From contig JAYTXL010000320.1 in the NCBI GenBank assembly GCA_043742955.1, forward strand, positions 1 through 8,175: a stretch of 8,175 bases of DNA, given 5' to 3'. The position numbers were made by a program, and so were the translations under genes. The notes below the pieces were generated by a model, which made no database searches, had not been told where the DNA came from, and saw only the letters and a list, made by a program, of their open reading frames with translations. Below, in pieces: positions 7,107-8,175 of the stretch. The stretch is from JAYTXL01 sp043742955. GTDB taxonomy: Bacteria > Verrucomicrobiota > Verrucomicrobiia > Limisphaerales > JAYTXL01. Position 1 is the first letter of the stretch; every line of letters begins with the position of its first letter.

Positions 7107-7187
7107 TGCCACCTGCCAGCCAAGCTCCGCGAACTACCCGATGACGGGTTGCTCAACGAGTTGGTCTTCGGTGTAGGCTTGGGGCAT
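7107..7187 (-). pseudogene. hsdR 5' remnant with nonsense codon
   Basis: ATG at 7187 lies 12 bases after the stop of the DUF262/DUF1524 gene and opens MPQAYTEDQLVEQPVIG. It then meets TAG (7134-7136) where the other copy has TTG for leucine, and continues in frame as FAELGWQVA. This is the start of a type I restriction R subunit (the ATP-dependent translocase and nuclease), reduced to about 27 codons before palindrome cluster C. The tight spacing behind the endonuclease gene suggests that hsdR was once the next gene in the same operon. A seven-base tandem duplication (CACCTGC twice, 7103-7116) covers the end of recognisable similarity. The locus cannot make an R subunit. Confidence 0.7.
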
Positions 7188-7199
7188 GGCGGCTTGCGA

Positions 7200-8175
7200 T
7201 CAAGTTTCTTCTGCGTCGTTCATTTGCTTTTCAAAAGACTGACGCACCAAGCCCATGACGTAGGGTAGTTCACTCAGTGATGCGAGACCGACCTCAACAT
7301 CGCCGTTAAGCCTCCCGCTGCTTATGTCCTTACAGCGGTGATCCGGGTCGTTAACTTCGTGAAAAAGCAGATTGATTGTCAGGCGCAGTCGCGTGGCCTG
7401 AGCATACACATCCACGAAGTTGGTCTCCGCTTTGTAGGCAACATATCTTTTGAGAAACTCCTCGCTCACGCAGGGATCGAGCGCGAGCACTTTCTTGCGG
7501 AAAGCCTCGAACAACTCATGTACTTCGCCCGTAAGCAAATGCTGGTGATCGGCGACGGTGTAGCCCGAAGGCGATGTTACCGGCACGGGCTTGTATGCTG
7601 CTAACACATCGGCTGGCAGCTTCGGAGCGGTCCAGACGTCAAGCGCCATGCCGGCCAGTTTGTCGGCACGAGCCTTGATGGCTTCTTCGTTCCATTGGTC
7701 GAGTTGGCCGAGTCCCTGGTTGAGCTTGAGTGGACTTTCTTTGAAACCGCCGGGCCGCTTGTCGCGTTTCTCTGTGAAGGTTCGGTCGCTGTATTCCGAG
7801 TTGTAGCCGGTGAGCGTGAGATTGCCGAGGGTGTGCAGCCACGTTTGCTGAATCCGCTCCCACTCCGCGCCCAGCGCCAGCTTCCACGCGGCGGAGAGAT
7901 TCTCGTTCTGCGGCAGGATGTGCTCAATGGTGTATTCATCCACCGGCACGCGTTCTTTGCGTCCGTAATTTTCCAGCCGACGGAGCCAGTAGCTGCGGCG
8001 GGGAAAATTGTAGAGATCACGGGTTTGCAGATCGCGGCGGAATTCGTCATCGCTCGGAAAGCGACGATAGGAGGGCAGCCCGAGCAGGAGCGCCTGTATG
8101 CTCTCAAGGTAGCGATCCTTTTTGAGCATTTTGGTGAACGTGGCAAAAGTCTTGTTCAGCGAATTGGTGGGGATG
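7200..8175 (-). CDS. DUF262/DUF1524 GmrSD-like nuclease, C-terminal part
   Basis: The frame is open from the right edge (first residues IPTNSLNKTFATFTK, before an internal Met at 8129) to TGA at 7200-7202, so the gene starts outside the window and its DUF262 NTPase half is not seen. Counting from Met 8129, residues about 20-140 form a DUF1524 HNH-type nuclease domain: YTIEHILPQN (66-75, catalytic His70), then LHTLGNLTLTGYN (98-110) with conserved Asn103 and Asn110, then a K-rich stretch. Residues about 200-302 resemble the DUF5655-like domain that often ends these proteins. The family includes GmrSD, which cleaves DNA with modified cytosines, and many members lie inside type I restriction operons. 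The hsdR remnant just downstream supports a restriction-locus origin. The visible part has no frameshift or stop, so the gene may be intact. Confidence 0.85.
   Translation of the reverse strand, partial: IPTNSLNKTFATFTKMLKKDRYLESIQALLLGLPSYRRFPSDDEFRRDLQTRDLYNFPRRSYWLRRLENYGRKERVPVDEYTIEHILPQNENLSAAWKLALGAEWERIQQTWLHTLGNLTLTGYNSEYSDRTFTEKRDKRPGGFKESPLKLNQGLGQLDQWNEEAIKARADKLAGMALDVWTAPKLPADVLAAYKPVPVTSPSGYTVADHQHLLTGEVHELFEAFRKKVLALDPCVSEEFLKRYVAYKAETNFVDVYAQATRLRLTINLLFHEVNDPDHRCKDISSGRLNGDVEVGLASLSELPYVMGLVRQSFEKQMNDAEET

Overview
The window looks like chromosome from a Verrucomicrobiota bacterium, probably of the Limisphaerales/Pedosphaera type. The evidence is a secreted protein that combines a 'PVC-type' dehydrogenase propeller with a CxxCH haem domain, a family concentrated in Planctomycetes and Verrucomicrobia. 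Further support comes from GC-rich DNA, start codons with little or no Shine-Dalgarno sequence, and a dense cluster of short palindromes with AAC loops. This assignment is inferred from sequence character, not from a database match.

All real genes lie on the minus strand, so the window reads from right to left. (1) 8175-7200 is the C-terminal part of a DUF262/DUF1524 (GmrSD-like) restriction endonuclease that enters from beyond the right edge. (2) 7187-6619 is a gene graveyard. Twelve bases after that stop codon begins the 5' end of a type I restriction hsdR gene, which is cut short after about 27 codons and carries a nonsense codon. A second, diverged hsdR 5' end lies about 400 bp further on and breaks after 19 codons. 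Around and between them are three groups of H1/H2 palindromes, one group inverted relative to the other two. (3) 6457-3159 holds two overlapping genes for secreted proteins: an 893-residue PVC-type dehydrogenase/cytochrome and a 206-residue beta-sandwich-like protein. (4) 2980-2931 is the 3' half of a tRNA-Pro(CGG) gene, from the anticodon stem to CCA, with no matching 5' half. This is the usual form of an att scar left by an integrated element. (5) 2925-1 is an exported tandem amidohydrolase that starts six bases after the tRNA end and runs off the left edge. Its first domain has lost the metal-binding HxH, while its second keeps the full ligand set.

The secreted cytochrome and its partner are probably translated together and act outside the cytoplasmic membrane in oxidation of sugars or similar substrates. 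The amidohydrolase is also exported but may not belong to the same unit. The tRNA scar, restriction-gene remnants and repeats suggest that the part to the right of about 2980 includes, or once included, a genomic island carrying a restriction-modification locus that has since decayed. No complete new system is visible. The strongest leads are the duplicated hsdR 5' stubs bordered by palindrome arrays, and the tRNA-Pro scar.
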